64,000 nucleotides of DNA from JAKOQB01 sp036824465 (GCA_036824465.1 DAITAC010000007.1:15430-79429), one strand, 5' to 3'. Positions 25,293-36,376 are shown, numbered from the stretch's first letter. Notes: generated by a model not told the origin, from the letters alone. Made by a program: numbers and translations.

Positions 25293-26413
25293 CACGACTT
25301 TTTCCGCCGCGCGTGTGGATATCGATCCTGGTCGTCGCGGCCCTGCTGCTGCTTGTCGTGCCGTTGCTGCATCTCGCACTGCCGGAAGGACACGCGCTGC
25401 ACGTGTCGAGCTTCTGGATCACGCTGCTCGGCAAATTCATGTGCTACGCGGTGCTGGCGCTGGCGATGGACCTGATCTGGGGATACACCGGCATCCTGTC
25501 GCTTGGCCAGGGCCTGTTCTTCGCGCTCGGCGGCTATGCCTTCGGCATGTACCTGATGCGCCAGATCGGGCGCGATGGCGTCTATCACAGCGACCTGCCG
25601 GACTTCATGGTGTTCCTCGACTGGAAGGCCTTCCCCTGGTACTGGACCGGCTCGGACTCCTTCCTGTGGACGCTCGTCCTTGTCGTCGCCGTGCCGGGCC
25701 TGCTCGCGTTGGTCTTTGGCTTTTTCGCGTTCCGCTCGCGCATCAAGGGTGTCTACTTCTCGATCATTACGCAGGCGCTGACGTTTGCAGCGATGTTGGC
25801 GTTCTTCCGCAACGACATGGGCTTCGGCGGCAACAACGGCTTCACCGATTTCAAGCGCGTTCTCGGCATACCGATCACCGCGGTCGAGACACGCACCGTG
25901 CTGTATGTGCTCTCGGGCCTGTACCTGATTGCCGCTCTGCTTCTCGCACGCTGGATCGTGAAGAGCAAGCTCGGTCGCGCATTGACCGCGATCCGCGACC
26001 AGGAATCGCGGCTGATGTTTCTCGGCTACCAGACGCTGTACTTCAAGCTCACGATCTGGACACTGGCCGCCATGATGAGCGGCATCGCCGGCGCACTCTA
26101 TGTGCCGCAGGTCGGCATCATCAACCCGAGCGAGATGAGCCCGGCCAACTCGATCGAGATCGCGATCTGGGCTGCAGTCGGCGGGCGCGGCACGCTGCTC
26201 GGTCCGATCCTCGGCGCCTTCGCAGTCAACGGCGCGAAGAGCTGGTTCACGGTCGCCTATCCGGAGTTCTGGCTGTACTTCCTCGGGCTGCTGTTCGTGC
26301 TCGTGACGCTAATTCTTCCGCGCGGCCTGATGGGCCTGTTTGTGAAACTGCGCTCGCGCCGCGCGCCGATCATGGCGGATTCGATCGTCGTGCCCATCGA
26401 GGCCAAGTCGTGA
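25289..26413 (+). CDS. urtC: UrtC, urea ABC transporter permease
   Basis: 374 residues, LivM-type permease with around ten membrane segments. Diagnostic stretches are A-M-D-L-I-W-G-Y-T-G-I-L-S-L-G-Q-G and the D-M-G-F-G-G-N-N-G-F-T-D-F loop, the latter found in UrtC and not in LivM. It partners UrtB. The start overlaps urtB by 4 bases, and its stop overlaps the GTG start of urtD. Confidence 0.95.
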   Translation: MTRLFPPRVWISILVVAALLLLVVPLLHLALPEGHALHVSSFWITLLGKFMCYAVLALAMDLIWGYTGILSLGQGLFFALGGYAFGMYLMRQIGRDGVYHSDLPDFMVFLDWKAFPWYWTGSDSFLWTLVLVVAVPGLLALVFGFFAFRSRIKGVYFSIITQALTFAAMLAFFRNDMGFGGNNGFTDFKRVLGIPITAVETRTVLYVLSGLYLIAALLLARWIVKSKLGRALTAIRDQESRLMFLGYQTLYFKLTIWTLAAMMSGIAGALYVPQVGIINPSEMSPANSIEIAIWAAVGGRGTLLGPILGAFAVNGAKSWFTVAYPEFWLYFLGLLFVLVTLILPRGLMGLFVKLRSRRAPIMADSIVVPIEAKS

Positions 26414-27231
26414 GCGAACCGATCCATGACGTCGGCGGGACCGGCGGCGTCGGTTATTCCCACCATCTGCAGGCCGATAAGGTCGACACATCGCACGGCC
26501 CGATCCTGTACCTCGACGACATCACGGTGAGCTTCGACGGCTTCAAGGCGCTGAACAAACTGTCGCTCACGGTCGATCGCGGCGAACTTCGCTGCATCAT
26601 CGGTCCCAACGGTGCCGGCAAGACGACAATGATGGATGTAATCACCGGCAAGACTCGACCCGACCTCGGCACGGCGTTCTTCGGTCAGACATTTGATCTG
26701 ACCCGCTTGCCGGAAACGGAGATCGCGCGCCTCGGCATTGGCCGCAAGTTCCAGAAACCCACCGTGTTCGAGAGTCACACGGTATTCGAAAACCTGGAAC
26801 TGGCGATGAAAACCGACAAGCGCGTGCGCCCGACCCTTCTTGCGCGCCTGACCGAAAGCCAACTCGATGTGATCGCGCGCACGCTGAAAACGATTCGCCT
26901 CGAGGGTCACGAGCAGCGGCTGGCGGGCGCGCTGTCGCATGGCCAGAAGCAGTGGCTGGAAATCGGCATGTTGCTGGTGCAGGAGCCGGAACTCATCCTG
27001 CTCGACGAGCCGGTCGCCGGCATGACCGATGTGGAAACCGAGCACACAGTGGAACTCATTCTCGAACTTGAACGTTCGCATTCGATCGTGGTCGTCGAGC
27101 ACGACATGGACTTTCTCGCCAGGATCGCACGCAAAGTCACGGTGCTGCACGAAGGCAGCGTGCTCGCCGAAGGCCGAATGCAACAGGTGCAAAGCAACGA
27201 ACGCGTCATCGAGGTGTATCTGGGCCGATGA
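26410..27231 (+). CDS. urtD: UrtD, urea ABC transporter ATP-binding protein
   Basis: 273 residues from a GTG at 26410 that overlaps the urtC stop codon, with GAGG 8 bases upstream. The frame is open far upstream, but that part lies within urtC. Walker A is G-P-N-G-A-G-K-T-T, the signature reads L-S-H-G-Q-K-Q-W-L-E-I-G, and Walker B is L-I-L-L-D-E-P-V-A-G-M. The L-S-H-G-Q-K-Q-W variant and the C-terminal Y-L-G-R are typical of UrtD. It powers urea import together with UrtE. Confidence 0.95.
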   Translation: MSEPIHDVGGTGGVGYSHHLQADKVDTSHGPILYLDDITVSFDGFKALNKLSLTVDRGELRCIIGPNGAGKTTMMDVITGKTRPDLGTAFFGQTFDLTRLPETEIARLGIGRKFQKPTVFESHTVFENLELAMKTDKRVRPTLLARLTESQLDVIARTLKTIRLEGHEQRLAGALSHGQKQWLEIGMLLVQEPELILLDEPVAGMTDVETEHTVELILELERSHSIVVVEHDMDFLARIARKVTVLHEGSVLAEGRMQQVQSNERVIEVYLGR

Positions 27232-27944
27232 GTCGGCCGCTCATCATGCTGACGATCGAAGGCATCAACCAGTACTACGGCGGCAGCCACATCCTGCGCA
27301 ACGTGAGTCTGCAGGTGCCTGTGGGCGCGTGCACCGTGCTGCTGGGTCGCAACGGTGTGGGCAAGACGACACTGCTGAAGACGGTCATGGGTCTGGTATC
27401 CGCCCGGAGCGGCGCGATCCGATTCGACAGCCAGGACATCACCAGACTGCCGCCGCACCAACGCGTCCATCTCGGCATCGGCTATGTGCCGCAGGGGCGC
27501 GAGATTTTCAATCGGCTCACCGTCGAAGAAAACCTTCAGATGGGGCTCGCGCCTTTAAGAGGTCGCGCAGCACGAACAGTGCCAGAGCACATTCTCGAGA
27601 CTTTCCCCGTGCTCAAACAGATGCTCAAGCGTCGCGGCGGCGATTTGTCGGGCGGTCAGCAACAGCAGCTTGCGATCGGCCGCGCGCTGGCAGCCAGCCC
27701 GCACGTGCTGATCCTGGACGAGCCGACCGAAGGCATCCAGCCGTCGATCATCAAGGAGATCGGCACCGTGATCCGAACGCTGGTGGAAAAGAGCAAAATG
27801 GCGGTGCTGCTCGTGGAGCAGTATTACGACTTCGCCGAATCGCTGGCGGATGGGTATGCGGTGATGTCGCGCGGCCAGATCACGCACGCGGGCACGGGCT
27901 GCGAGATGAAGGAGAAGAACGTCCGCACGCAGGTTTCCATCTAG
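27228..27944 (+). CDS. urtE: UrtE, urea ABC transporter ATP-binding protein
   Basis: 238 residues if the ATG overlapping the urtD stop is used; a second ATG six codons later (27246) gives the more usual UrtE N-terminus. Walker A is G-R-N-G-V-G-K-T-T, the signature L-S-G-G-Q-Q-Q-Q-L-A-I-G, and Walker B L-I-L-D-E-P-T-E-G-I-Q, the UrtE form. It is the second ATPase of the urea transporter and is followed after 11 bases by ureD, linking transport directly to the urease genes. Confidence 0.95.
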   Translation: MSRPLIMLTIEGINQYYGGSHILRNVSLQVPVGACTVLLGRNGVGKTTLLKTVMGLVSARSGAIRFDSQDITRLPPHQRVHLGIGYVPQGREIFNRLTVEENLQMGLAPLRGRAARTVPEHILETFPVLKQMLKRRGGDLSGGQQQQLAIGRALAASPHVLILDEPTEGIQPSIIKEIGTVIRTLVEKSKMAVLLVEQYYDFAESLADGYAVMSRGQITHAGTGCEMKEKNVRTQVSI

Positions 27945-27955
27945 CCCGATATCCA

Positions 27956-28768
27956 TTGAACAGCTGGCACGCCTCACTGGCGCTGGACTATCGCTTCGTC
28001 GCACCGCGCACTGCGCTCTCTGTCCGTCACCACGGACCGCTGCGGGTACAGAAGGCGCTTTATCCCGAAGGCGATGCCACGTGTCACACCATCATGCTGC
28101 ATCCACCGGGCGGCATCGCGGGCGGCGATGCGCTGTCGATCAAGGTCGATGCGCAACCCGGCGCACATGCACTGATCACCACGCCCGGCGCGGCCAAGTG
28201 GTACAAGGCAAACGGCCGCGCTGCGTCACAACGCGCACATCTTCGCGTCAAGGGAGCGCTCGAATGGTTGCCGCAGGAAGCGATCGTGTTCGACCAGGCC
28301 GACGTGCACTCCGAGATCCACATTGACGTTGAACGCGACGCCAGGATGATCGGTTGGGACATCGTTGCGCTCGGCCGAATGGCGTCCGGCGAGGCGTTCA
28401 CCGCTGGCTGCTTCGCGCAGTCGATCCGCCTGTATGAGGACGGCGCACTGCAATGGGTCGAACGCACCCGCATCACCGGCGGCGATGCGTTGCTCGCTTC
28501 CCCGATCGGGCTCGCCGGACACCGCGTCTTCGCCTGCGTTTGGGCCATCGGGCCACACTGGGGCGACGAGCGGATCGCTGCCCTGCGCGAGTGTTGGTCT
28601 CCATCTTCCCAGGTTGCGATCACGCAGCTCACACCACGACTTCTGGTCGCCCGCGTCCTCGGCTCGACCAGCGCGAACGTACGACGTCGCTGCGAGGCGC
28701 TCTGGCAGCTGCTGCGCCCGGGCGTCCTCGGCGTGGCGCCAGTGACACCGCGCATCTGGGCCACATGA
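27956..28768 (+). CDS. ureD: Urease accessory protein UreD
   Basis: 270 residues from a TTG at 27956, the only start near the expected N-terminus (S-W-H-A-S-L-A-L-D-Y), although no strong ribosome-binding site precedes it. UreD features are R-H-H-G-P-L-R-V-Q-K-A-L-Y-P-E-G, H-P-P-G-G-I-A-G-G-D and T-P-G-A-A-K-W-Y-K. UreD scaffolds UreF and UreG on apo-urease during nickel insertion. The open frame continues upstream inside urtE in another frame. The stop overlaps the next ATG (28765), so the odd half-gene that follows is translationally coupled to it. Confidence 0.92.
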   Translation: MNSWHASLALDYRFVAPRTALSVRHHGPLRVQKALYPEGDATCHTIMLHPPGGIAGGDALSIKVDAQPGAHALITTPGAAKWYKANGRAASQRAHLRVKGALEWLPQEAIVFDQADVHSEIHIDVERDARMIGWDIVALGRMASGEAFTAGCFAQSIRLYEDGALQWVERTRITGGDALLASPIGLAGHRVFACVWAIGPHWGDERIAALRECWSPSSQVAITQLTPRLLVARVLGSTSANVRRRCEALWQLLRPGVLGVAPVTPRIWAT

Positions 28769-29265
28769 AAGACGAGACCCTCGAGCGGGTCTGCGCGCTC
28801 TTCGTGGATGCGCATCGGCATGCGCGCCGATTCGCCGCGCGTGCGTTGCCTGCGTTGACCGATCTCTCGGATGTCCATCGCATTCATGCCGTCGTCAGGC
28901 CATTCGGGCTGGTATCTCCCTACACCGACGACGTGCAGGCCGCCATTGCAGCGAACTTCGGTCGCGAGGGTTACGACTGCGTGGCCGAGCGCCATAGCGG
29001 CATTCGTGTCAACTTCGACTTCGCGACGATTGCACCCGGGACCACGGCGGCAATGATCCGCGATGTCGCGCGCTCCACGCCGGATGCGATCGTCGTTCTG
29101 TGCACCAACATGGACGGTGCCACCTTGGCGGATGCGCTCGAACAGGAACTCGGCATTCCCGTCTACGATTCGATCGCGGTCGCCCTCTGGGGCGCGCTGC
29201 GCGTGGCGGGCGTTGATCCCGCGCGCATCGAAGGCTATGGCCGGCTGTTTCGCGAGTTACGCTAG
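28765..29265 (+). CDS. Truncated maleate-isomerase/Asp-Glu racemase-like protein inside the urease operon
   Basis: 166 residues. From about residue 45 it matches the C-terminal half of the maleate cis-trans isomerase / arylmalonate decarboxylase family: F-G-L-V-S-P-Y-T-D-D-V-Q-A-A-I, then V-V-L-C-T-N-M-D-G-A with the second catalytic Cys (C113), and G-I-P-V-Y-D-S-I-A-V-A-L-W. The N-terminal half with the first catalytic Cys is missing; instead there are about 45 arginine- and alanine-rich residues. It starts within the ureD stop codon and ends 87 bases before ureA. Normal length is about 240, so it is probably a remnant, though the frame is intact and co-translated. Confidence 0.65.
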   Translation: MKDETLERVCALFVDAHRHARRFAARALPALTDLSDVHRIHAVVRPFGLVSPYTDDVQAAIAANFGREGYDCVAERHSGIRVNFDFATIAPGTTAAMIRDVARSTPDAIVVLCTNMDGATLADALEQELGIPVYDSIAVALWGALRVAGVDPARIEGYGRLFRELR

Positions 29266-29352
29266 CTGGAATTTGGCCTTGGCCGCGTGGGCTGACCGAA
29301 CCAGGGTGCACCGCGGCGCGGGCCGGCACCTTTCTTGCGAGCAACTTCAACC

Positions 29353-29655
29353 ATGGAACTGACCCCGAGAGAAAAGGACAAGCTCCTGCTCTTCACCGCG
29401 GCGCTGCTCGCGGAAAGGCGCAAGGCGCGCGGATTGAAGCTCAACTATCCGGAAGCGGTGGCGTTCATCAGCGCCGCCATCATGGAAGGCGCGCGCGACG
29501 GCAGGACCGTGGCCGAGTTGATGAGCTATGGCACAGCATTGCTGACGCGCGCCGACGTGATGGACGGAGTCCCCGAGATGATTCCCGACATCCAGGTCGA
29601 AGCGACCTTTCCCGACGGCACCAAGCTTGTCACCGTGCACAACCCGATTCCCTGA
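29353..29655 (+). CDS. ureA: Urease gamma subunit
   Basis: 100 residues, the standard length, beginning M-E-L-T-P-R-E-K-D-K-L-L and containing L-N-Y-P-E-A-V-A and the G-T-A-L-L-T-R-A-D-V-M-D-G-V motif. It forms the small corner subunit of the (UreABC)3 urease. The ATG at 29353 matches family N-termini; an ATG six codons upstream is less likely. It is separated from ureB by 9 bases. Confidence 0.97.
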   Translation: MELTPREKDKLLLFTAALLAERRKARGLKLNYPEAVAFISAAIMEGARDGRTVAELMSYGTALLTRADVMDGVPEMIPDIQVEATFPDGTKLVTVHNPIP

Positions 29656-29664
29656 GGCGCACAG

Positions 29665-30026
29665 ATGATCCCTGGTGAACTCCTCGTCCTGCCCGGCGAT
29701 ATCGAACTGAATGTCGGCCGCAGGACGTTGCGGCTGGCGGTGGCGAACACCGGCGACCGGCCGATCCAGGTGGGCTCGCATTTCCACTTCTTCGAGACCA
29801 ACGAGGCGCTGAACTTCGATCGCGCCGCAGCGCGCGGCTATCGTCTGAACATCGCCGCCGGCACCGCGGTGCGCTTCGAACCAGGGCAGGAGCGTGAGGT
29901 CGAACTGGTCGAACTCAATGGCGATCGCATCGTTTACGGCTTCAACGCGAAAGTGATGGGTCGATTGGACGCCAGAGCCGCGAAAAGAGTGCCTGCGAAG
30001 AAAGCAGCAAGAAAAGGGGCGCGCAA

Positions 30027-30030
<4 letters not shown>
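29665..30030 (+). CDS. ureB: Urease beta subunit
   Basis: 121 residues. The core M-I-P-G-E, V-G-S-H-F-H-F-F-E-T-N and F-N-A-K-V-M-G is standard. About 18 extra residues follow, a basic tail of Lys, Arg and Ala ending K-K-A-A-R-K-G-A-R-K, which most bacterial UreB proteins lack or have shorter. The stop overlaps ureC by 4 bases. Confidence 0.96.
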
Positions 30031-31738
<1,708 letters not shown>

Positions 31739-31739
<1 letters not shown>

Positions 31740-32278
31740 TGCTTCGCTTCAAACTCATTGAAAAACAGCCGCTCGAGCCCGAGCGGGCCGCACACGCGCT
31801 GCGGCTGCGTCTCGCCTATCACGAGCGCGTCAAAAGTCGGCTCGTGGTGCAGCTGCCGGATGGTCCCGTGGTCGCGATACTCCTTCCGCGCGGAAGCCGG
31901 ATGCGCGATGGCATGGTGCTCACGGGCGACGATGGCGCAGTCGTGATCGTCGAAGCTGCAATGGAGCCGGTGACGCGCGTGATCGCGGATTCCGTCAACA
32001 CCCTGTTGCGAGCGGTGTACCACCTCGCCAACCGCCACGTGCCGGTGCAACTGGCAAAGGATCATCTGCTCATCGAGCGCGACCCGGTGCTCGAGCGGAT
32101 GCTGGTAGCGCTCGGGGTCAGCGTCGAACACGTCGAATCACCGTTCGACCCCGAGCCCGGTGCGTATGACGCTCATGATCACACCGGACATCACCACGAA
32201 GAAGCAGATCAGGTATCGGCCACGATTGGCGAGGAGCTGTCGATCGAGGCGCATCGGGCGCGGAGACCGAGTGCATGA
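31739..32278 (+). CDS. ureE: Urease accessory nickel chaperone UreE
   Basis: 179 residues from the ATG that overlaps the ureC stop. It has the peptide-binding N-terminal domain (R-L-R-L-A-Y-H-E-R-V-K-S-R) and the metal-binding domain with H-L-A-N-R-H. The C-terminal tail contains H-D-H-T-G-H-H-H-E-E, a moderate His cluster for nickel storage, followed by about 25 less conserved residues. It delivers Ni2+ to UreG. It overlaps ureF by 4 bases. Confidence 0.95.
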
Positions 32279-32967
32279 AACCGGTTGATACCGTACTTCC
32301 AGCCGCTGCACGCCTGCGCCCGTTGCTGGCCGCGCTGCATGTGGCGAGCCCAGCACTGCCGGTGGGCGGATTCGCCTACTCGCAGGGTCTTGAGAGAGCC
32401 ATCCAGGATGGACTGGTCCACGATGCCGCGAGTTCGCAGCGTTGGATCGAGGAACTGCTGCGGCTGTCTCTGGCGCGACTCGAAGCACCGTTGTGGCTGC
32501 GCGCGTTCGATGCGAGCTGCAAGGACGACATCGGCGCGTTCCTGCGCTGGAATGGCGAACTGCTGGCCGCGCGCGAGACCGCGGAGCTGCGGGCCGAGAC
32601 CCGGCAGATGGGCGCATCGATGATGAGATTGCTTGCAGGTCTGAATTTCGCCCTTCCGAACTGCGATCCAATCGCCTATCCCGCGGCGTTCGCGCTCGCC
32701 TGCGTCCGGTTTGCCATCGATCGCGAAGCCGGGCTGGCAGCGTATCTGTGGGGGTGGCTGGAAAACCAGGTGCTGGTGGCGGTCAAGAGCGTTCCGCTCG
32801 GCCAGCAGGCGGGACAGCAGATTCTGTTCGCGTTGCATGAAGCGGTTGCGGACGCGGTCGCCGATGCCTCTGCACTGACCGATGACGAAATCGGCAGCGC
32901 CACCGCGCAGTTCGCGCTGACCTGTGCGCGACACGAGACGCAGTACTCTCGCCTGTATCGTTCCTGA
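32275..32967 (+). CDS. ureF: Urease accessory protein UreF
   Basis: 230 residues, all-helical. Characteristic stretches are S-P-A-L-P-V-G-G-F-A-Y-S-Q-G-L-E, W-I-E-E-L-L-R-L-S-L-A-R-L-E and A-Y-L-W-G-W-L-E-N-Q. UreF bridges UreD and UreG and controls GTP-dependent nickel insertion. It is 10 bases ahead of ureG. Confidence 0.95.
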   Translation: MKPVDTVLPAAARLRPLLAALHVASPALPVGGFAYSQGLERAIQDGLVHDAASSQRWIEELLRLSLARLEAPLWLRAFDASCKDDIGAFLRWNGELLAARETAELRAETRQMGASMMRLLAGLNFALPNCDPIAYPAAFALACVRFAIDREAGLAAYLWGWLENQVLVAVKSVPLGQQAGQQILFALHEAVADAVADASALTDDEIGSATAQFALTCARHETQYSRLYRS

Positions 32968-32977
32968 GCATCAGATA

Positions 32978-33601
32978 ATGTCTTTCTCTTCCCCTTTGCG
33001 TGTCGGCGTTGGTGGGCCGGTCGGCTCCGGCAAGACGACGCTGGTCGAGGTCCTGTGCAAGCGAATGCGCGATGCGTACAGCCTGGCAGTCGTGACCAAC
33101 GACATCTACACCAAGGAAGATGAACGACTGCTGGTCGCGGCGCAGGCACTGGCGCCGGAACGCATCATGGGTGTGGAAACCGGCGGCTGCCCGCACACGG
33201 CGATCCGGGAAGATGCGTCGATCAACCTCGAAGCGGTCGATCGCATGTGTGCACGCTTTCCGGATCTCGACATCATCTTCATCGAATCCGGTGGCGACAA
33301 TCTCGCAGCGACGTTCAGCCCGGAGCTCAGCGACCTCACGATCTACGTGATCGATGTTGCCGGTGGCGAAAAGATTCCGCGCAAGGGCGGGCCGGGCATC
33401 ACGAAGAGCGATCTGCTGGTGATCAACAAGATCGATCTGGCGCCATACGTGGGTGCCAACCTCGACGTGATGCGCCACGATACGAAGCGCATGCGTGACG
33501 CTCGCACGTGGGTGATGACGAATCTGAAGACCGGTGAGGGACTCGATCAGATCGAGCGCTTCATCGTCGAACGCGGCATGCCGGCAACCGCGCCCACCTG
33601 A
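32978..33601 (+). CDS. ureG: Urease accessory GTPase UreG
   Basis: 207 residues from the ATG at 32978. The P-loop is G-G-P-V-G-S-G-K-T-T, the metal site C-P-H lies in V-E-T-G-G-C-P-H-T-A-I-R-E-D, and the guanine-specificity motif is N-K-I-D-L. There is no His-rich N-terminus. UreG carries nickel and hydrolyses GTP during urease maturation. Last gene of the operon, converging on the metalloprotease gene with only 12 bases between the stops. Confidence 0.97.
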   Translation: MSFSSPLRVGVGGPVGSGKTTLVEVLCKRMRDAYSLAVVTNDIYTKEDERLLVAAQALAPERIMGVETGGCPHTAIREDASINLEAVDRMCARFPDLDIIFIESGGDNLAATFSPELSDLTIYVIDVAGGEKIPRKGGPGITKSDLLVINKIDLAPYVGANLDVMRHDTKRMRDARTWVMTNLKTGEGLDQIERFIVERGMPATAPT

Positions 33602-33613
33602 AAGCGCAGTCGA

Positions 33614-36376
33614 TCAGACCCCGGTCTTGTACATCGGCGCCGCGAGTGCTTCGCGCAACGTGGTGAGACTTTCCAGCAGATGGGCCTGCGCGACGTCGCT
33701 CCTCGTCTTCCTGTCGGCAAGCGCGCGTCGCAGCTGCACGACCAGCTTCTCTGCCTCCTGCCGCTGCACCGAGCGCACATCGGCGGCGATGGTCGATATT
33801 GGCCGCACCAGCGCGCCAGCCAGCCGACGCAGGTGTTCGCGTTGCAGGTTCCGCCGCAGGCTGCCTATGTCGCGCCCGCTCTTCAACTCGCCCCACACCG
33901 CATCGGTCATCGCCGCTTGCACTTCAGGGAAGCTCATCAGTTCGCGCGGATTGATCGATTTCGCCTCGGTGTTGGCGAGCCGCAGCGCCACGGCCTCGGA
34001 CATCAGCTGATCAAGCACCGTGCGCTGGATATCGAGCACCGCGCTCGGCAGGCTGAAATCCGGTCCGCCAGACCGGTCGAATCGGTCCGCGCCCAGGCGC
34101 CGCATGAAGTCCGGGTCAAACTGAAAACTTTCCTGCGAGAATAGCTCCGTCGTCAACACACGCAGCGCCTCGCGCTGGCGCTGCGCCTCCACCGGGATCA
34201 GCAGCGAGCGGCCAGACCCAACGCGGTCACGGTTGGTGTAGACGCCGCCGACGTACTTTGCCAGGTTCGGCGAAATGCCGCGCATCTGACGCAGCCCGAG
34301 CTCGAGGTTGCGCCGATAGACCCGATAGTCGTCATCGGCATCGAGCTTGCGGTTCTGCGTGCGCGTCCATAACTCGCGCGTGAGCTTCAACTGGCGCTGG
34401 TAGTACGCCAGCGAATCGTCACCGAGGTCGAAGCGATTGGTGCGCGGATCAAGTCCTGGCGGTGCGAATGCAAGATCCGCGTCGCCGCCGGCGTCTTCAT
34501 CGGTGGCATAGGCCAGCATCGGGTCAGTCGATGAACGTGCGGCCAGCCCCGCGAGTTCCTTCGCTTCGGTGTCCGTCGCAAACTGCCGGTAACCCCACTC
34601 GATCGCCCAGCGGTCGTACGCGCCGAGTGTCTCCATCTGCAGGCCGCCGATGCGCGCTTCACTTTCCAGCGGCACATTCACGGGAACGTAGTCCATGATC
34701 GATGCCGACAACCCGTTCTTCTCCGTAAAGGCAGCATCGCGCAGCTGCTCCAGCTTGACCGCGCTCGACGCCTTGAAGTTGTGGCGCAGGCCGAGTGCAT
34801 GGCCGGCCTCGTGCATCACGACCGCCTTGATCGACGCCTGGATGAAACGCCGCACCGCTTCTCCGTCCTGGGCCAGGTCACCCCGTTCGACCAGCAATTC
34901 GTAGGAAAACGCGGCTTGCTCCAGCGCATCGTCCGCGTATGTGCACTGGTCGGTGGCCCGCAGAAGTTCAGTGAGCGACGCGGCGCCCTGGGTCTGCGCG
35001 CGCGGCGGCAACACTTCGCCGAAGCGCCGACCGGAAATGCGCGCCCAAACGTCAGGAATCAGCACTGCGCCGTACAGGATCTCGCCGGTGCGCGGATCGG
35101 TCTGGCGCGGTCCGATGGCCGCCGTGCCACCGAGGCTCGAATCGACGAACCACTTGACCGCAATGTGGCGGCCCTCGAGTGTGTCCCAGTCGGCGTTGTC
35201 CGGCTGCTGTCTGACGACGATGGCGTCGCTGAACCCAGCCTGCTCGAACGCCTTGTTCCATTCGAGCACACCGGCTTCGACGGCCGGTCGAAGGTCGGCG
35301 GGAATATTGCGGTCGAGCCAAGCGACGAGCGGTTGCTTTGGCGGCGAGAGCGTCACCGTCGGATCCTTCTTCTCCAGCCGCCAGCGATTGACGACACGTA
35401 CGCGCGCTTCCTTCGAATAATCGCCGGCCAGGTCGCGATATTCGCTGACGAAGTAACCGACGCGCTCATCGGCGATACGCACCGCCATCGGCGGCGTCGG
35501 TAGCGCGGCGAATCGATACTGAATACCGACGAAGAAGCTGCGCGCATCGGGCAGTGCGCGAGGCGGCGTCGGCATCGGGGTGCCCGGTGCCGGCGGTGTC
35601 GGTGGCGGCGCCGGCAGCTTGGCCACCGCATAGTGGAGACTGACGCCGATCGTCGTCTCATCGGTGTTCCCACGCGCGCGCTCGATCGCGCTGTTGCGTG
35701 CATCGAGTGCATAGCCGAGACGAAAGGCGGTATCGATCAGCGTGTTGATGCCGGCGATGTCGGCGAGCAGCAGTGGGTTGGATTCGATCAGGAACGACTT
35801 GCGCTCCGCGTGTGGAGCCGACACCACCGCCACAGAACCGAGCAGGCTGTCCGATACGCTCTCGCGTGCGGCACGCGCCAGCGGTGAATCATCGACGGTG
35901 CGAAACAACGTGTTGTGGGCGATCAACTGCACCTGATTGCCGATGCGGCGGAAACTCGCCATGTGTTCGTCGCCCAGCAGTCCCGGCACGAAGGGCAGCT
36001 GCGCAATTCCACGCGCGAGCACGGTGCTCATCAGGAATCGCTGGTCAAGTTGTTCGGGACGAATCTCGATCCACAGCTTCTCGTCCTTCTGCCACAGCGT
36101 GAACAGGCCCTTGATCTCTTTCGCATCCTTGATGACATCCGCGAACGGACGCAGCGGCGGCGGCTCGCCAGGGCGAGCAGCCGGCGGCGCCGCCGCGGCG
36201 GCCGCAGGTGTCGATGCCGCGGGCGCCTGAGGTTTGGCAGGAGCCGGCGTCGCAGCGGCTGTCGACTTGGCGGTCGCCTCCGGGATCGTTGGAACCGTTA
36301 CGCACGCAGTCAGCGTCAACGCCGCAGTGGCAAGCGCGATCGTACGAACCGGGTACGTTTCGAAAAGGCTGAACAT
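33614..36376 (-). CDS. Large zinc-dependent metalloprotease lipoprotein (DUF5117/DUF4953 type)
   Basis: 920 residues from the ATG at 36376, which has AGGA upstream and gives a signal ending L-T-A-C (lipidated Cys 25). A Pro/Ala-rich linker follows (about residues 30-70), then a beta-rich region, then the zinc site H-E-A-G-H-A-L-G-L-R-H at 522-532, a metzincin-type H-E-x-x-H-x-x-G-x-x-H. S-I-M-D-Y lies about 40 residues later, where a Met-turn is expected. The domain layout matches the DUF5117-DUF4953 proteins of Proteobacteria and Bacteroidetes, probably periplasmic or outer-membrane peptidases. The substrate is unknown. Confidence 0.87.
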   Translation of the reverse strand: MFSLFETYPVRTIALATAALTLTACVTVPTIPEATAKSTAAATPAPAKPQAPAASTPAAAAAAPPAARPGEPPPLRPFADVIKDAKEIKGLFTLWQKDEKLWIEIRPEQLDQRFLMSTVLARGIAQLPFVPGLLGDEHMASFRRIGNQVQLIAHNTLFRTVDDSPLARAARESVSDSLLGSVAVVSAPHAERKSFLIESNPLLLADIAGINTLIDTAFRLGYALDARNSAIERARGNTDETTIGVSLHYAVAKLPAPPPTPPAPGTPMPTPPRALPDARSFFVGIQYRFAALPTPPMAVRIADERVGYFVSEYRDLAGDYSKEARVRVVNRWRLEKKDPTVTLSPPKQPLVAWLDRNIPADLRPAVEAGVLEWNKAFEQAGFSDAIVVRQQPDNADWDTLEGRHIAVKWFVDSSLGGTAAIGPRQTDPRTGEILYGAVLIPDVWARISGRRFGEVLPPRAQTQGAASLTELLRATDQCTYADDALEQAAFSYELLVERGDLAQDGEAVRRFIQASIKAVVMHEAGHALGLRHNFKASSAVKLEQLRDAAFTEKNGLSASIMDYVPVNVPLESEARIGGLQMETLGAYDRWAIEWGYRQFATDTEAKELAGLAARSSTDPMLAYATDEDAGGDADLAFAPPGLDPRTNRFDLGDDSLAYYQRQLKLTRELWTRTQNRKLDADDDYRVYRRNLELGLRQMRGISPNLAKYVGGVYTNRDRVGSGRSLLIPVEAQRQREALRVLTTELFSQESFQFDPDFMRRLGADRFDRSGGPDFSLPSAVLDIQRTVLDQLMSEAVALRLANTEAKSINPRELMSFPEVQAAMTDAVWGELKSGRDIGSLRRNLQREHLRRLAGALVRPISTIAADVRSVQRQEAEKLVVQLRRALADRKTRSDVAQAHLLESLTTLREALAAPMYKTGV

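Noticed and set aside
25315..26409. Long N-terminal extension of UrtD
   Set aside because: The extension lies inside urtC in another frame; the GTG at 26410 with a ribosome site gives the family length.
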